In this document: one piece after another, positions 29,501 to 42,400 of the stretch
Numbering within the stretch: the stretch's first letter is position 1
Layout: every line of letters starts with the position of its first letter
From: Formicarius rufipectus
Taxonomy: Eukaryota > Chordata > Aves > Passeriformes > Formicariidae
Assembly: GCA_013399695.1 (NCBI GenBank)
Contig: VXAU01000197.1
Location: 77,651 to 141,650, forward strand
Direction: 5' to 3'
DNA: 64,000 nucleotides
Translations under genes and position numbers: made by a program
The notes under the pieces: model-generated
Seen by the model: the letters and a program-made list of their open reading frames with translations, nothing else
The model's database searches: none
Told to the model about the DNA's origin: nothing

Positions 29501-32500
29501 AATTATTTTTGCTGTGTAGATGTTCTTTTCAATGCATTTTGAAGTTAGTTGATTTAGCATTGAGTCAGGGTTCCTACTCAGATAACAAAAGTTAAAATTA
29601 TTACCTGTTTGGAGAGAGACTGCATTGCAAACCTAGACACAGTGCCAAACACCAAGCCATTCAGTCTGATGAACAATAAGTTTGGATTAATTGATCTTTG
29701 GGATCTATCCAGAAAAGGATTTGAGTGTCTGGCTGGAGCCTTTCAGCTGTGCCCAGTGGGTGTTTACAGTTCTGCTCTGTAATGACAAAGCTGCAAAGTA
29801 GCGGAAGTGTTCTTCTGTCCCTCCAGCTCCTGCAAGCATGAGTATTTGAAAAGATAAAGATAACAGCTTAAAATTCTAATTGTTCAGCTCAACTATGAGT
29901 TGAGCTATTGACCTCAGCCAAACATGCTCAGACTTCCTTGTTGTTTCAGTGGAAGTGGTTCAGTAGGACATAACCTGACCCAAAGCCAGGCTAATGCTTT
30001 TTCAACCCTTGTGTCTAAGACAACAGCAATCTCATCTTGAAGGCTTTTCTGTCCACTTGATTATTTCCTTCTTTTTTTTCAGTAGGGAGGAACTCCTGCC
30101 ACCATATCTAATTCATTTTACTTACATAATGGTAACATTTGTATCTAATATGCCACACTGACTTTTAGGCCTTTTAATTATTTTTGTAATGTAATCACCT
30201 ACTTTATAAGCCTCTGTTTTGAAAGAGAACTAGCAAGTGAAAAAGCTGCTATTATCCTTGATGTTATACTGATTTCCACTGCAACTTCCTCTCCACGTTA
30301 ATTCTCAGAATCCCATTTCAATTCCTGCAGAGCCTGTACAGGCAGAGTGCTGGATGTGTGTTTGTAGCTGTAAGGGAAGCAACTCGAAGGAAAGACAGGC
30401 CGAAAGGTGGGGTAATGCAGGAAAACGGGGCACAGCACTTACTGTGTTGTCCTTGTGCTGTCAGTGCTGGACGGGGAGTCGCTGCAGCGCTGCTTCTTTA
30501 ACAAACTGCGGGAGGTTTGCTCCGAGTGGCAGCAGCAGCTGCCCCCGCTGAGGCCCCTGCAGCGGTTCCTGCTCCTTTCCATCCACGCCATCCGCAACAC
30601 CCGGCGGAAGATGGAGGATCGCCACGTTCTGCTCCCGGAGTTCAATCAGCTCTTCGGTTTATCTGTAAGTCTGGGCACAGCTGGGGAGGCCGGTTGGGTG
30701 GCTTTTCAACCTTGCTGTAAACAGGGGCCTCGTGATGGATGGCCTGTGAAATGCAAAGATTTGTTGCCACAAGTTATTTGTCGTGTCTGGGAAGGTGGTG
30801 ACTCAGATTGCTGGGGGCCAACTTCTGCCCTGATAAAGAAGCGATACAGGGAGCATCTTGTGACTTTGGATTTCATGTCACAAGTGATACTGGGAGATGG
30901 GAAGTTCACTTAGTGTTATGTTGCTGGAGTTACAATGTTCTTGTGACTGACACAACTTATATATATTGAGAGCAACCCTGAAGAGAAGGACTTGGGGGTG
31001 TTTGTTGAAGAGAAGCTCGGTGTGACCCAGCAGTGTGTGCCTGCAGCCCAGAAAGCCACGTGTGTCCTGGGCTGCATCCAAAGCGGCATGGGCAGCAGGT
31101 CAAGGGAGGGAATTCTGCCCCTCTCTCCATCCTTTTGAGACTCCATCTGGAGTGCTGCATCCAGCGCCAAGGCCCACAAGATAAAAATGGGATGAACCTT
31201 CTGGAGCGAGTCCAGAGGAGGCCACAAAGTTGATGAGAGGGCAGGAGCACCTCTGCTGTGAAGACACAGGCTGAGGCAGCTAGGGTTGTTCAGCCTGGAG
31301 AAGAAAGTGTTCATGGGAGACCTTAGACCACCTTCCAGTGCCTAACGGGCTGCAGGAGAGAGGTTTTCTACAAGGCACGTAGTGGCAAGAAAGGGAGGAA
31401 TGGTTTTAAACTAAAAGGTAGTAGATTTACCTGAGCTATTAGGAAGAAATTCTTCACTGTGAGAGTGGTGAGGCCCTGGCACAGGTTGCCCAGAGAGGCT
31501 GTGACTGCCCCACCCTTGGAAATGTTCAAGGCCAGGCTGGACAGGACTTGGAGCAACCTGGGATAGTGGAAGGTGTCCTTGCCCATGGCAGGGGTGTAGA
31601 ATGAGATGGTCTGTATGTGGTCCCTTCCAACCAAACCATTTGATGGTGTTAAGAACAGAGGGGGAGAGAACAGCATTTGTATAAGCACCAATTAATGAAG
31701 CTGCTGTGGGACTACATAACCAGTCTGCTGTTCCAGTTCCAAGTTATTCTCAAGAACCTTAAGTCACTAACAGTAAACAAAGACAAGTAGTTCCCCTGCA
31801 AAGTACCTGTTTTATCCATTTTGTACCCATATAAACGGACTTAAATCACCGGTTGTGTGGAAGGAAGCCCGGAATAAAGCGTCTTTGCTTGTTGGTACCA
31901 GTCTGTGATCTGCTTTGGTTTTGACCATGAATATATTTGCCCCTCTCTTCCTTCCACTAAAAGGATGATGTTGACAGAGCTTACTTTGCGGTGTTTGATG
32001 GCCATGGTGGGGTGGATGCTGCCAATTACTCAGCAACCCATTTACATGTAAACGTCGGGTTACATGAAGAGATTGTCAAGAATCCAGCTGAGGCCTTGAA
32101 ATGCTCTTTCCAGAAAACAGATGAAATGTTTCTTTTCAAAGCCAAAAGAGAGGTGAGTGGGTAGAGATTAATTCCATTGTATTTAAATAACACTGAGAAC
32201 TGTTGGACAACGTGGTATTATCCAGAAGATTCTGACAGTACAGTTCCTTTGAATCACTGACTTCTTTATGAAATCATGCTGCATGTAAAGCTTTTCTTTG
32301 ATCAAATTATTTCTTATTTGGAGGCAAATCAAAATGACAGTGCTTAAAAGTTCAAGATGAGTAATTGAAAAGAGATGTTAAAGTGGTTTAAATGTTTCTG
32401 ACATACCAGTTATTTGAGAGAACACTGCATAAATTGGACATCTTCTAGATATTCTGTTTTTCCACCTCTTACCTGGAGGTGTTTCTCTCTTCCTGATAAC

Positions 32501-35500
32501 ATGGTCACTATCTTCCTTTCTTGTCCCACCATTAGAGTCAGAGGTGGATGTAAGTGAAAAATGTGTTCTGGGATTTAAATCAGACTCTTCAGTTGATTAA
32601 ACTTATTGATCAACTTTGAATCAAGTTGGTATGATGAACATTCTTTCTTCAAATCTACATAATGGGAGGATGGTTTATGACCCACTTTAATGAGAATTCT
32701 TTCATTATAACAGTATATGGAAGTATTCATTGTTAATATCTTCTTTTAATTAGGCATAAAAGAGAGACCATCATCTTCTTGAGGTCTGAGTCACTAATCC
32801 TTACAGGCAATCTAAGCCAGTTAGATTATTTTCTCTGTTGATGTTCTCATTTAAATACCCAAGGATAAGTGGACCTGTGTGAAGCAAGATGTCTGTAATT
32901 TCTGGTGTTAGAGTGGAAGATGTGAAAGGGATCAGAGAGACCTGTGTGTGTTTGTGAAATGCTCATAGTACTGAAATTCAGATCCTCTTGCTTTTCTGTG
33001 TGTCTCTGTGTCTTAAACAATAGAGCTCTTAGTCTCCTAGATCAGTTTTGGAATTAATAGCAAAGAAGGAAGAATGTAACAGAGACAGTATTAACCACCT
33101 GCATGCTAGAAAATGTGTTTATAAATAGTAGGCAGGCTTGAAATAAACTATCTTGTAGCTTTCTTTCAGGTACCTGAATTAGGATTGGCAGGTCTACTCT
33201 GCTGCAATTAGTGTAATTAAACCTGAGTTAATAATGCCATATACCCTCAGAGAGCTTGTTGAATGTTCCCCTGACGTCTCTGTTTCCTTCTGTAGAAGCT
33301 GCGGAGTGGCACAACAGGTGTCTCTGCACTGATTGTAGGGAACAAGCTGCACATAGCCTGGCTGGGGGACTCACAGGTGATGCTGGTGCAGCAAGGGAAA
33401 GCTGTGACATTAATGGAACCTCACAAACCAGAAAGAGAAGTAAGTCAGACTGGTTTGTTTTTCTTAACTGTGTATGTCAGAATCTCTCTAGAAACCTTTT
33501 GGAGTCAAGCCTTTTTAAGTGTTTGGTGCTTTCCATAATTACATATATTGTATGGTAAGATCCAGAGAATTAAGAGTTTCTTTTTTTCTTTTCATCCACT
33601 CCTCTGTCTTGACAAGGTGATCCCTACATCTTACCTGCTCGAACATATTGATGGTGCTGGTAATCCTGACTTCAGTTTCTGGTCAGAGTGTTTGAAATCT
33701 GTAGTAATTAAGAACTTTCATAGGATTTGTATGTGTGAGTTTCAATCTGTCTTTTCAAAATGACTTACTATTTTGAGATTAATAGCTGTTTAAAATGTTA
33801 TAACACAAGTCTTTCATAATGTGCAGCACTATCATTGAAAAGTTAATGCTAATCTAGGGCCTAACTGGCTTAAAGTGTATTGCCTTCCCTATGTGTTTGA
33901 CATAGCCAGATATCTCATTACATGGAATTGGATGGGGATCTTGTGAGTTTAGCTGGCATTGCATCACCTTTTGCTTTCATTGCACGAATATTTGTAATAA
34001 CTGAGTAGTTAAAGGGGTATCAGTACAAATTGATGTTTTTGCTTAGTGTAGTTATCTTGCATTTCATTCCAAATATGTACATATTTACCCAATTGCTATA
34101 TAGGATAGGAAGAAGTGGCAGGAAAGAGTACTCATCCATGTGGGAAAGAACATGACAATACAGAAACTTAAGAATTCTGCTTTTGTGTGGACACGCCATA
34201 GCAGGGCTGGAAAGTTGTGGGTTGTTTCCAGTAACCCTCAGTGCATATTTCTGCACTAGATTCTGCTCTGTGTGTTTGCTGTATTCACAGTACAGATACA
34301 GAAGCTGAAACAGCATAAAAAAATATATTTCACTGTTTTTCAGGATGAGAGAGCACGGATTGAGACTCTGGGTGGCTGTGTAACCTATATGGACTGCTGG
34401 AGGGTTAATGGTACCTTGGCTGTTTCCAGAGCAATTGGTAAGATAAACCATCAGTATTAGTAAATGTCAGATTAAATCTGATTGAAAACACACCACCTGA
34501 GACTGGAAATGGTGTTCTGCTTGGCATCAGCCACATAGGAAACAACTCTACTGTCCTTCCCATAAGGCAAACTTACAGCCATAGGGCTTACATGGCCTGC
34601 AGTTCCATCACCTGTTCCATCACCTGATCGGTTTGACCATGAGCATAGGATATTCTTTTATTTATATACTAGTCATGGTAGTCTTAATTCTTTTCTACTT
34701 ACCAGTTTTTTGCTTCTTAAAATGCCTTTGATACAGTGTTGTTTTCCAGTATTATAACAAATGTTAATTTAATTTGTGAAAGTGGAGGAAGCACTTATCT
34801 GTTCTTCATGTGCCTGAATGTGTGCTTTGTGGGGGTTTTTGTCCACTTTAATATGAATGTATATTTCTCCTTTACTGTAGATCTTTTTCCTTAAGTCAAA
34901 TTGCTGCATTCTCTTTCAAATCCCACATATCCAGGAATTTAGGGCATTTTAATTGTAGTATTCCAGAATCTTATCACCAATTCACCAATTAGGGCAAAAT
35001 GAGGAAAAACCCTGGGCAATACAGTAAATAACTGTAATGTATGAGTGGAAGCAAATTAGTATAAATATAATACTATTTGGATTGGTAGTAACCCATATTC
35101 AATAAGAATGGCCATATGAAACTGGTGAACAAAACACAGATTCTTATGACATTGTGCTGTATTTCTGTATAGCTAAGAAAAATCTTATTTTCATAGCATG
35201 CTGAAGGTTGTACAAGAGGGACACCTGCAAAATGAAGGCCTGAATATCTCCTTGCACAAATATATTTCTGAGAGAAAAAACTTTGGAATAATTTCCTTGG
35301 TTTCCCTACAAAATTAGGACATTAAAGTAACTCCTTAGAAACCCACTGGATTTAGGTAGGTTCCAAGTGTTCTTAAGGAAAAAAAAAGGTCTTCCATGCT
35401 TATTCCATAGCTTTTGACTACTCTTGTCCAGCATCAGGTACCTCTGGAACATGATCTGGTTGTGGGTGGGTGAAGTACCTGTTTGCATTTGAAGTAACAA

Positions 35501-35901
35501 AGCCTTTGTTCTGCCTGCTTGTCTCAGGTGACATATGCCAGAAGCCCTACATCTCTGGTGATGCAGATGGAGATTCCTTTGAGCTGACTGGCTCAGAAGA
35601 TTACCTGCTCCTGGCCTGTGATGGGTTCTTTGATGCCATCAAGCCCTACGAGGTTGTAGACTTGGTGCTGGACCATTTAATGCAGAACAAAGGAGTGGGG
35701 CTCAAAGCTGCAGAAAGTCTGGTGGCTGCTGCCAAGGAGAACGGGTCCAGTGACAACATCACTGTTCTAGTGGTGTTCTTGAGGGATCCTCAGGACATCT
35801 TGGCAGACTGTCTCAGAGACCCAAAGAGCCTTGGGGCTGCTGATGATGATCAGAGCTCATCCTTTAATTTCCTTGGCTGTGAGGCAGCAGCCACACAGTG
35901 A
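26455..35901 (+). CDS. PPM1F: PPM1F (POPX2 / CaMKPase), PP2C-family phosphatase, six downstream exons
   Basis: Mg2+/Mn2+-dependent Ser/Thr phosphatase; in mammals it dephosphorylates CaMKII and PAK kinases and binds PIX. Exons: 26455-26588, 30465-30664, 31964-32152, 33296-33439, 34344-34437, 35528-35901; phases agree and all introns are GT-AG. About 377 residues are encoded here, plus roughly 42 in the partial exon at 16192, against 454 in human. PP2C motifs are intact in order: RNTRRKMEDRH, FDGHGG (metal-binding Asp codon 31997-31999), SGTTGVSALI, WLGDSQ, ACDGFFD (Asp codon 35620-35622) and GSSDNITV (Asp codon 35752-35754). The acidic run after the N-terminal helix region (ETEGEEDEE) is shorter than in human. 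The C-terminal tail after FLRDPQ is diverged. Identity is certain; the N-terminus is incomplete. Confidence 0.96.
30465..30664 (+). CDS. PPM1F: PPM1F exon with RRKMEDRH motif
   Basis: Acceptor gtcag, donor gtaagt, phase 0. It encodes LLDGESLQRCFFNKLREVCS and on to IHAIRNTRRKMEDRHVLLPE then FNQLFGLS. The RKMEDRH segment opens the PP2C catalytic domain. Confidence 0.97.
30963..31650 (+). mobile_element. CR1 LINE 3' end in a PPM1F intron
   Basis: Diverged, 5'-truncated CR1 in + orientation. Landmarks in order: AAGGACTTGGGGGTGTTTGT, GGAGTGCTGCATCCAG, GGTTGTTCAGCCTGGAGAAG, CTTCACTGTGAGAGTGGTGA, GAGGCTGTGACTGCCCC and the tail GGTCCCTTCCAACCAAACCA with a decayed terminal repeat. It lies about 300 bases upstream of the DGHGG exon. 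Confidence 0.9.
31964..32152 (+). CDS. PPM1F: PPM1F exon with FDGHGG metal site
   Basis: Acceptor ctaaaag, donor gtgagt, 63 codons in phase 0. It encodes DDVDRAYFAVFDGHGGVDAA and on to ETDEMFLFKAKRE-type helix sequence (read here as KTDEMFLFKAKRE). The Asp and Gly of DGHGG coordinate the catalytic metals. Confidence 0.97.
33296..33439 (+). CDS. PPM1F: PPM1F exon with WLGDSQ motif
   Basis: Acceptor tctgtag, donor gtaagt, 48 codons in phase 0. It encodes KLRSGTTGVSALIVGNKLHI followed by AWLGDSQVMLVQQGKAVTLM, the central beta-sandwich strands of PP2C. Confidence 0.97.
34344..34437 (+). CDS. PPM1F: PPM1F exon, DCWRVNGTLAVSRAIG
   Basis: Acceptor tttcag, donor gtaaga, ending one base into Gly. 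It encodes DERARIETLGGCVTYMDCWR followed by VNGTLAVSRAIG, the conserved NGTLAVSRAIGD segment of the PP2C fold. Confidence 0.97.
35528..35901 (+). CDS. PPM1F: PPM1F terminal coding exon
   Basis: Acceptor gtctcag; stop TGA at 35899-35901. It encodes GDICQKPYISGDADGDSFEL and on through LLLACDGFFDAIKPYEVVD, GSSDNITVLVVFLRDPQ and a tail ending GCEAAATQ. ACDGFFD and SDNITV carry the last metal-binding aspartates. The tail after the catalytic domain is acidic and Ser-rich and does not align well with human. Confidence 0.97.
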
Positions 35902-38900
35902 CAGGATCTGTTCAGTCCAGGACCTTCAAAGGAGTTCACATAAGGAACAGCTTTCCACTGAAGAAGCCTCTAATACAGTAGGCAAAATGTATCAGGAAAA
36001 AATGACAAATGGACAAACATGGAACAGAAAGGCAAGACCCCTTTTACTGAGTTCCCATTTGTCTCTTCCTTCCCCCTTCCTCAAAAAGTGCTGAGCAGGT
36101 GTGGAGATCTGTACAGCTGTTTCATCTTTGGGAGCAGACACTGAAGTGTGTCCCAGGGCTGTTGGTCATACCCCTCTGCCCTGGAAGTGGTAAGAAACCA
36201 TAATATGTATAAGCTAATGGGTGAGAATACCCCTTTGTGAATTCTGAGTGAAAATTTAAGTCAATGCTTAGAAAGAAGGCTGTATGTTTTATTTGTGATG
36301 TTACTTGGGAATTTGAGGGAGAAGCTGTTCCCATCACTGAAAAGCTTCTTCCTGTGTGTGTTCTGTAGGAACAGGCTGGGTATGTGAGGGACAGGGTGAC
36401 CCCAGTGTGCTGTGTAAGGTGCTTTTGGTTTGTACCAAAGATGATATTACAAGAATGATGCGACCTCTTTATTCAAACAGAAACATTCAGTTTTGTGTGT
36501 ATGGAGAGGAGAAACCGAAACTGGATGGTCCAGGAAAAGAACAGGAAAGCTAACTAGGAATATCCCAGGGAAAATTATAGAAAATCAACTGCTTTCTGGG
36601 ATGCTCTGGTTTATAAACTGGAACCTGATATTTGACTGCACTGGATTATTTCTCCCTTACAAACATGCTTCATTGGCTATTTGGCAACCAGAAAAGAAAG
36701 GACCTCTCTTGTTGTATTGAAGAGAGAGCTCTACAGTATGTGTGCTCAAGCTGGTAAATGTGCTCTTCCTGCCACTATTTTGTGTACTATAACAAAGGAA
36801 AATTTTATTTTTATTGTGTTTATTTGTTAATTTTCTGAACTTTACAGTTGGAGGAATGTTTTGCAGTGTTACTTTTATTTTGTTGTGGGTTTTATTTAAA
36901 CTGGAATTTTAAAGTGGCTCTGTCTTTACTATCTGATATAAAAAACTGACTACCCTCAAGTGCCTTAAATATTTCACCCAAGAATTGCTGGCTGCCCATC
37001 ATATGGTGAGCCAGCTTCTAGTGTTTTTTAAATGTGACTTTTATTTCCTTAATGCACTTAAATGTTTCAGTTTCTTTGTGAATTATTTTAGTGGTAACTA
37101 GGTTTCAAGAAAACATCTCTTTCATTGTTGCCAAATCCTGTGGCTTGCAGTAAAAGCTTCTCTGGCCTTACTCCCTGCCCAGTGCAAAAGCTCCAGTGAG
37201 TTAATCATAAAGTAACAATGTGAGTCATCATGTCTTGCATTTAAAAACAAGTAACTTCTGATCTTCACAAGAAAACCTAGTAACGCAAACTAGAAACAGT
37301 TCAGTAACAGTTTTTATTAACTAGATGGTTAATTTGGCCTTATTTCATGAACCTGTCGGGTCTAAATAACTTTCTAAGGAACTGTGAAGCTCAGAGGATG
37401 AAAGAATCCCAGTGAGTGCATAAGAGGTTGTGCTACTGTTCCATTCATTCCGTGCTGGAGCCTTTGGTTGTGTTTTGTCTTGCCTGGCTCGCAGGACTCT
37501 ACAAGATCTGAAGACTCAGTGGTAAATTTGTTATTCATTTCAGTGTCTAAACAAAAAGTGCTTTGCATTTGGCAGCGAGGCCGTAAGCCTAATTTAGAAG
37601 CACATGTCATTGCAGTCGTGTTGATTAGAGTATGTTGAACATGAATGTTGCTTTGGGAGGAAATTTAGATGGGAGAATTGAGGTGGCTCAACTGGTTGTG
37701 TCCCAAGTGTCTCTGGACTATTGGTGGGTCTGGGGCAATGCAGTGACCCGAGTGAATTGAAGTTTTTCCTGGAATACTACAGATGATCTTATGGTTTGAT
37801 GTAGGAGCTCCTCATTACACAGCAGCTCAGACAGTGACTGCCTTGTTTTGCTGTGCAACAACAGGAGCTTTTTTCTGAAAAGAATGTAAGTGATTTTCCA
37901 TCCTACATTTTGATGTCCTAAAATATGTGGGGAAGGCTTTCTGTGATGGCAGCCTGGGAGGATGGATATCAGTGTTTTGTAGTGAACCTTCTTCAGTTAA
38001 GGAAGCCCTTTGCAGTAATCCCTTTGGGTTTATCATCTTTCTTTGCTTTCTAACCCAACATCATGCTAAATTCTGATGACCAGTAGTGCCTCTTGGTGTC
38101 GTGGAAATAGTTGTCTGTTTTAATATGGTAAGAATCACACAAAATTGTTTGATTTCATTGTTATCTGAGGTTTATCGGGAGGGGGAGGAGCTATTGTCTT
38201 CATGCAGGGAGGTGTGAAATGTTGGTAAGATCATGGTGTGGTTTAGCTTCTGAAATTTGCCAGATTTACTCAGAGGTGAAGGGGAATTAACAAATTCTTT
38301 GTAGTGATCCTTTTATTTCAACCTTTTCTGGGCAGATCTGCATTACAGAGGAAACAAAATCTTAAGTCCTTTCAATGAGTACTTACAGCCTTGTGACAAT
38401 ATTCCTTTTTGTTTCAAATTTTATAATTTTTATTTTATGGGAACTAAGTGAAATGGGCCTTGAGAAAGTTGCCTGTAGCAATCAAAAAATCTAATTCTCA
38501 ATCTGTGCCCAAGGGAAGAAATTCTGCATCCTGAGAAGCTGTTCCCTAATGTAGGTATATTCATTCTGAGGGACTTGGTGCCTCATTTCTTTGAGATGTC
38601 CTTGGGAACTCATGCAGATTACAGTGTGGATTAAAAGTATTTCTCTCATTTTCAGAGACTTCTTACTGGCTTAAAAAAGTGTGGTCAGCAGGTCTACAGG
38701 TGTTGTAATGGGTCAAAAATCCAATCAGTGGAATAAGTAAGTCTTAAAGTGTCATTTACAGGAAAATCCCAAATACTGTTTGGGGGGGGAAAATGAATTT
38801 TGATGATGTCTTATCTATTTTTGACAGTCTGATCAAAACCTATGAAAATGTCTTAGTTTTGTACTAAAAAAAATTTCAATTTGATGTTAAATCAGCAATG

Positions 38901-39491
38901 AAAGTGTGGCACAGGGTATGGATTTTGGAAGTGCACTTTTAAAATGGTCATCAAGATGGTCTTACCCTTGGGATGGCAAAGATACAAGAGAACATTTTTT
39001 GTTTCACTCTTCATTTTGATATCACTTGTAGAAGCCACTGTCTCTAATGCATGATACTGTTACAAGGAGAACCACTAGTATGGGTGGTGAGGGGAAGGAG
39101 CTCTAGCAGAAGGTATGAAGCTGGACTAAATAGTCCAAAATATGGAATGGTGCTATGTTTGGAAGTTACAGTACTAATCTGCCATGTTAGCTTCTCTTTT
39201 CTCTTAAAGCCTCTTAGATTTCTGGTGTTGCCTGTTCTGTTTGCCTTCCCTTCTTTGGTTAAAAATAAGATATACTTTTGATGACAGAATGCTCTGGTCT
39301 CTCTGGGCCTTCCCAGTGTCATCTACAATGTATTAATACTTGTCTCCAGTGTCAAATCAACTAATGACAAATTGACTAACTTGCCCATTTTCCTTGTTGC
39401 CTTTCTGATGGGCCTTCAACAAACCAATTGTTGGGTTTAGCCAAACCCACTGAGGCTGTAGAAGTTAGCTGAAGGGTTCAGACAAATGTTC

Positions 39492-39497
39492 AATAAA
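39492..39497 (+). terminator. Candidate proximal polyadenylation signal for PPM1F
   Basis: AATAAA about 3.6 kb after the stop codon; the downstream GT-rich element is weak. Position is compatible with a mammal-like 3' UTR length. Low certainty. Confidence 0.25.
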
Positions 39498-42400
39498 AAT
39501 TGAAAGGATTTTCATGTCTTACTGGACTTCAGATGAATGTTTGCTGCTGAATTTTAGACCCAGCATAAGAAAAACTGCTCTTTAAAGGAGCCTACATTTT
39601 AAACACAGAGCACACTTAAATTCTTGTGTTGTTTGATTGGAAACTGGCTTTTGTCATTCTCTTTAGTGGGTATCTTTAGCTTATGGGTAATTCACATTTC
39701 TGCCTCCCCTTTCTTTGCCCATCCTCTCCTACAAAAGCACTTACCTAAGGCAATGAGATCTTCTGGGTCTTACATAGACAAGATTCATATCTTACAAATG
39801 ACATTTGTTGGGGGGTTCATTTAGGCTTTCTTTTTTTCCTGGTAATATAGATGATAGAAATGCAGGAAAATTTTTAGAACAGAGGGAGATTAAGTAAAAT
39901 CCACCCTCTGAGTGATGGAGGAGTGAAAGAGAGAGACAGGAATGCATTTAAGTATTATTAATGCCTATTTTAAAAAGGAAGTGGGCTGGAAAATAGAGCT
40001 ACAAATGTCAGTTCTTTCGAGTGAAATGCTTGAAAAAATTAGAAACACACCCATTAAAAAGGCAGAGCTCAGCTGAGGCAGCTCTGTCTTCAAACAGCTG
40101 AGGAGAGAACAGCACTGAGAGTGTCTGAGGTGACTTACTGTGACCCCTCAGCACTGCCATGGAAGCAAATGCTACTAAATAGGTTTTTGCAACCCTCCTC
40201 CTGTGCAAAGTGGAGCTGGGAGGGGGCACCCAGGGCGTGCAGCTCCTGCTCACTGGGAGGGGCTGCTGGGAGGGGGCACCCAAGGCTGTGGTGCTGAATC
40301 CCCATGGCTGGTGAGCACTGGGGGATGAGTAAGTGGGCACGGAGTGGTTACTGCAGGGCTGGCACTTGAATGGTGTTAATCACAGTGATGACTTTAATAG
40401 CATTTAATAGACACTTACCTGAATTCAAAGTCAGATGCAATGCTGCTCTTTTAAAAAGAATTTCCAGTGCCATTAACTTTCTGTCATGAAGACCCACTAG
40501 AATTTCCACTTTTCTGTTGGATATTGGGAAAAATGCTTCTCTTGCTTTCTGAATTCTGGGGATAAGTTGGCTTATCTGCACTGGAAAACCTGTTTTCAGT
40601 TGGTAGCTTAAAGCAGCTGTTTGGGGTTGAAGATTCTCTCCCAGGTAGTCCTTTAAAACCTAGCAAAAAGATGTTTCCAAAATAGGTGGTTGAAGAATAC
40701 AAGTATTTGTAAATAGCGTGGCACAAAAAGTAACTAGCAAATACCCTCAATCTATTAAGGGCATAAAGTCTAAATTAATATTCCAGCTCTGTAAGTTTAA
40801 CTCTGTGGGTTAAATTACTTGTATTCTTGTGGATGCAGGTACTGAGTGCACAGCACCAGCCAGGTCTATTTCTAGTCTTATAGTACTGAAGTATGGAGCA
40901 AATGCTTTAGGGAGAAGGTGGGGGATGTTAGCCACAACAGAGCAGATTGCAGATGATTCATGGATAATTTAGCTCTAGTTAAGCCTGAATTAAATTTCCC
41001 TGCTTTGTTCTATTACTGTCCCTTTTGCAGTTGGGCCTGTGCCTTCAGACAAAATCCTACTAGGAAGAAACAGCCCATTCCCCCTTCTTGAAGAGAAGGA
41101 AGAGCTGGAGAAGGAGAAAAATGAGCTTTTAAATGTGTGCAAACCTTCCCAGTCTACATGAAGTCAGGTATTCTCCCCAAACACGAGTTTATAGCAGGTC
41201 TGGTTGCATTTGAACAGTGCTGGAAAGCAGTGGGGTTTCTGCCAAGCTCATCATAACCTTTCAAACAGCACCAAAACCAAGAGGCTGGTCCTCTCTGTAT
41301 TACTAAAGCAAGCCACTAAACCAGCCAGCCCTGTGGAGTATTTGTTTTGCAGCGTTGACAGCTCCAAGAGCTAAGCCAGACACTTCCTGCCTGTGTTTCA
41401 GTTGGGTTTAATATATTCCTTGGGTTTTATTTTATCTAAAGCTATTTTTATTGATATCAGTCATGTCAGCTGAAAAGTAATCAAATGGAGACATGAAGGA
41501 GCCACTGGACCTCTGAACACCTGTCTGTCGTAGACACTTCTTAAAGTACTGCCTTAAAATGAGCTGGTAGGTTCTTATGATAGATAACCTTATCTCTGCA
41601 TGGAGCAGGAAACCAAAATCTTACAGAGAACCACTTAAACCTTTATTTTGGTGTGACCCCTCAGAGCCTGAACACTCACAAGCTGTTCAACGTTTGGGGT
41701 TTAATGTGTTCCCAGGCTCCTCCTGCTGCTGCTGGTGCACACAAAAATAAACAAGAGACAGCTGTGTTGGTCACATAGAAAATTTAGTGAGTTGCAGCTT
41801 TTGTTAGCAGAAGAGGACAAAATCAATAGGAAAAGAAATGTTTTCAAGCTTCTTGGAATGCAAACAATGGAATAAAAAAAAAGCAGCCTAGAAGAGTTGG
41901 CAGTGCACTGTCGGCTGAAAACCACTGTTTTAAGCAAATGAATTTGGCTGCTTTGTAATATCTGCTTTATTTTGATAACAAACTCCTTTCAGTCAGGGTT
42001 TTATGTCTTACTGTGTGCTTTTTAGTCTGAACAGAGAAGATACGTTCAGCTCCTTAGGAAGTTAAATGTATCTGGGCTTCATGACTAGTTAGATTATGAT
42101 TGTTGATTATTAATTGCTAGGGGACATAAATGTATCAAGTACTGAATTTATTAATGATTAAACGATTTTGTATTTCCATGCACAGGAACTTCACTGGTCA
42201 TTCCTGATCTTGTGGGTCGCTCCTTGAAGTTAATTATAATTTTTGAGACAATACATTAGTCATGTGGAAGGTTTGTTGCTTTGGTAAATGGAGTTGAAAG
42301 GTGTGACCATCATTCTCTCTAGGAACTATTTATCCTTTTATCTAAGCAATGATGCTTCTTTTTAGGTGTCCAAGGATAAAGAGGTAATAGCTAGGAAACT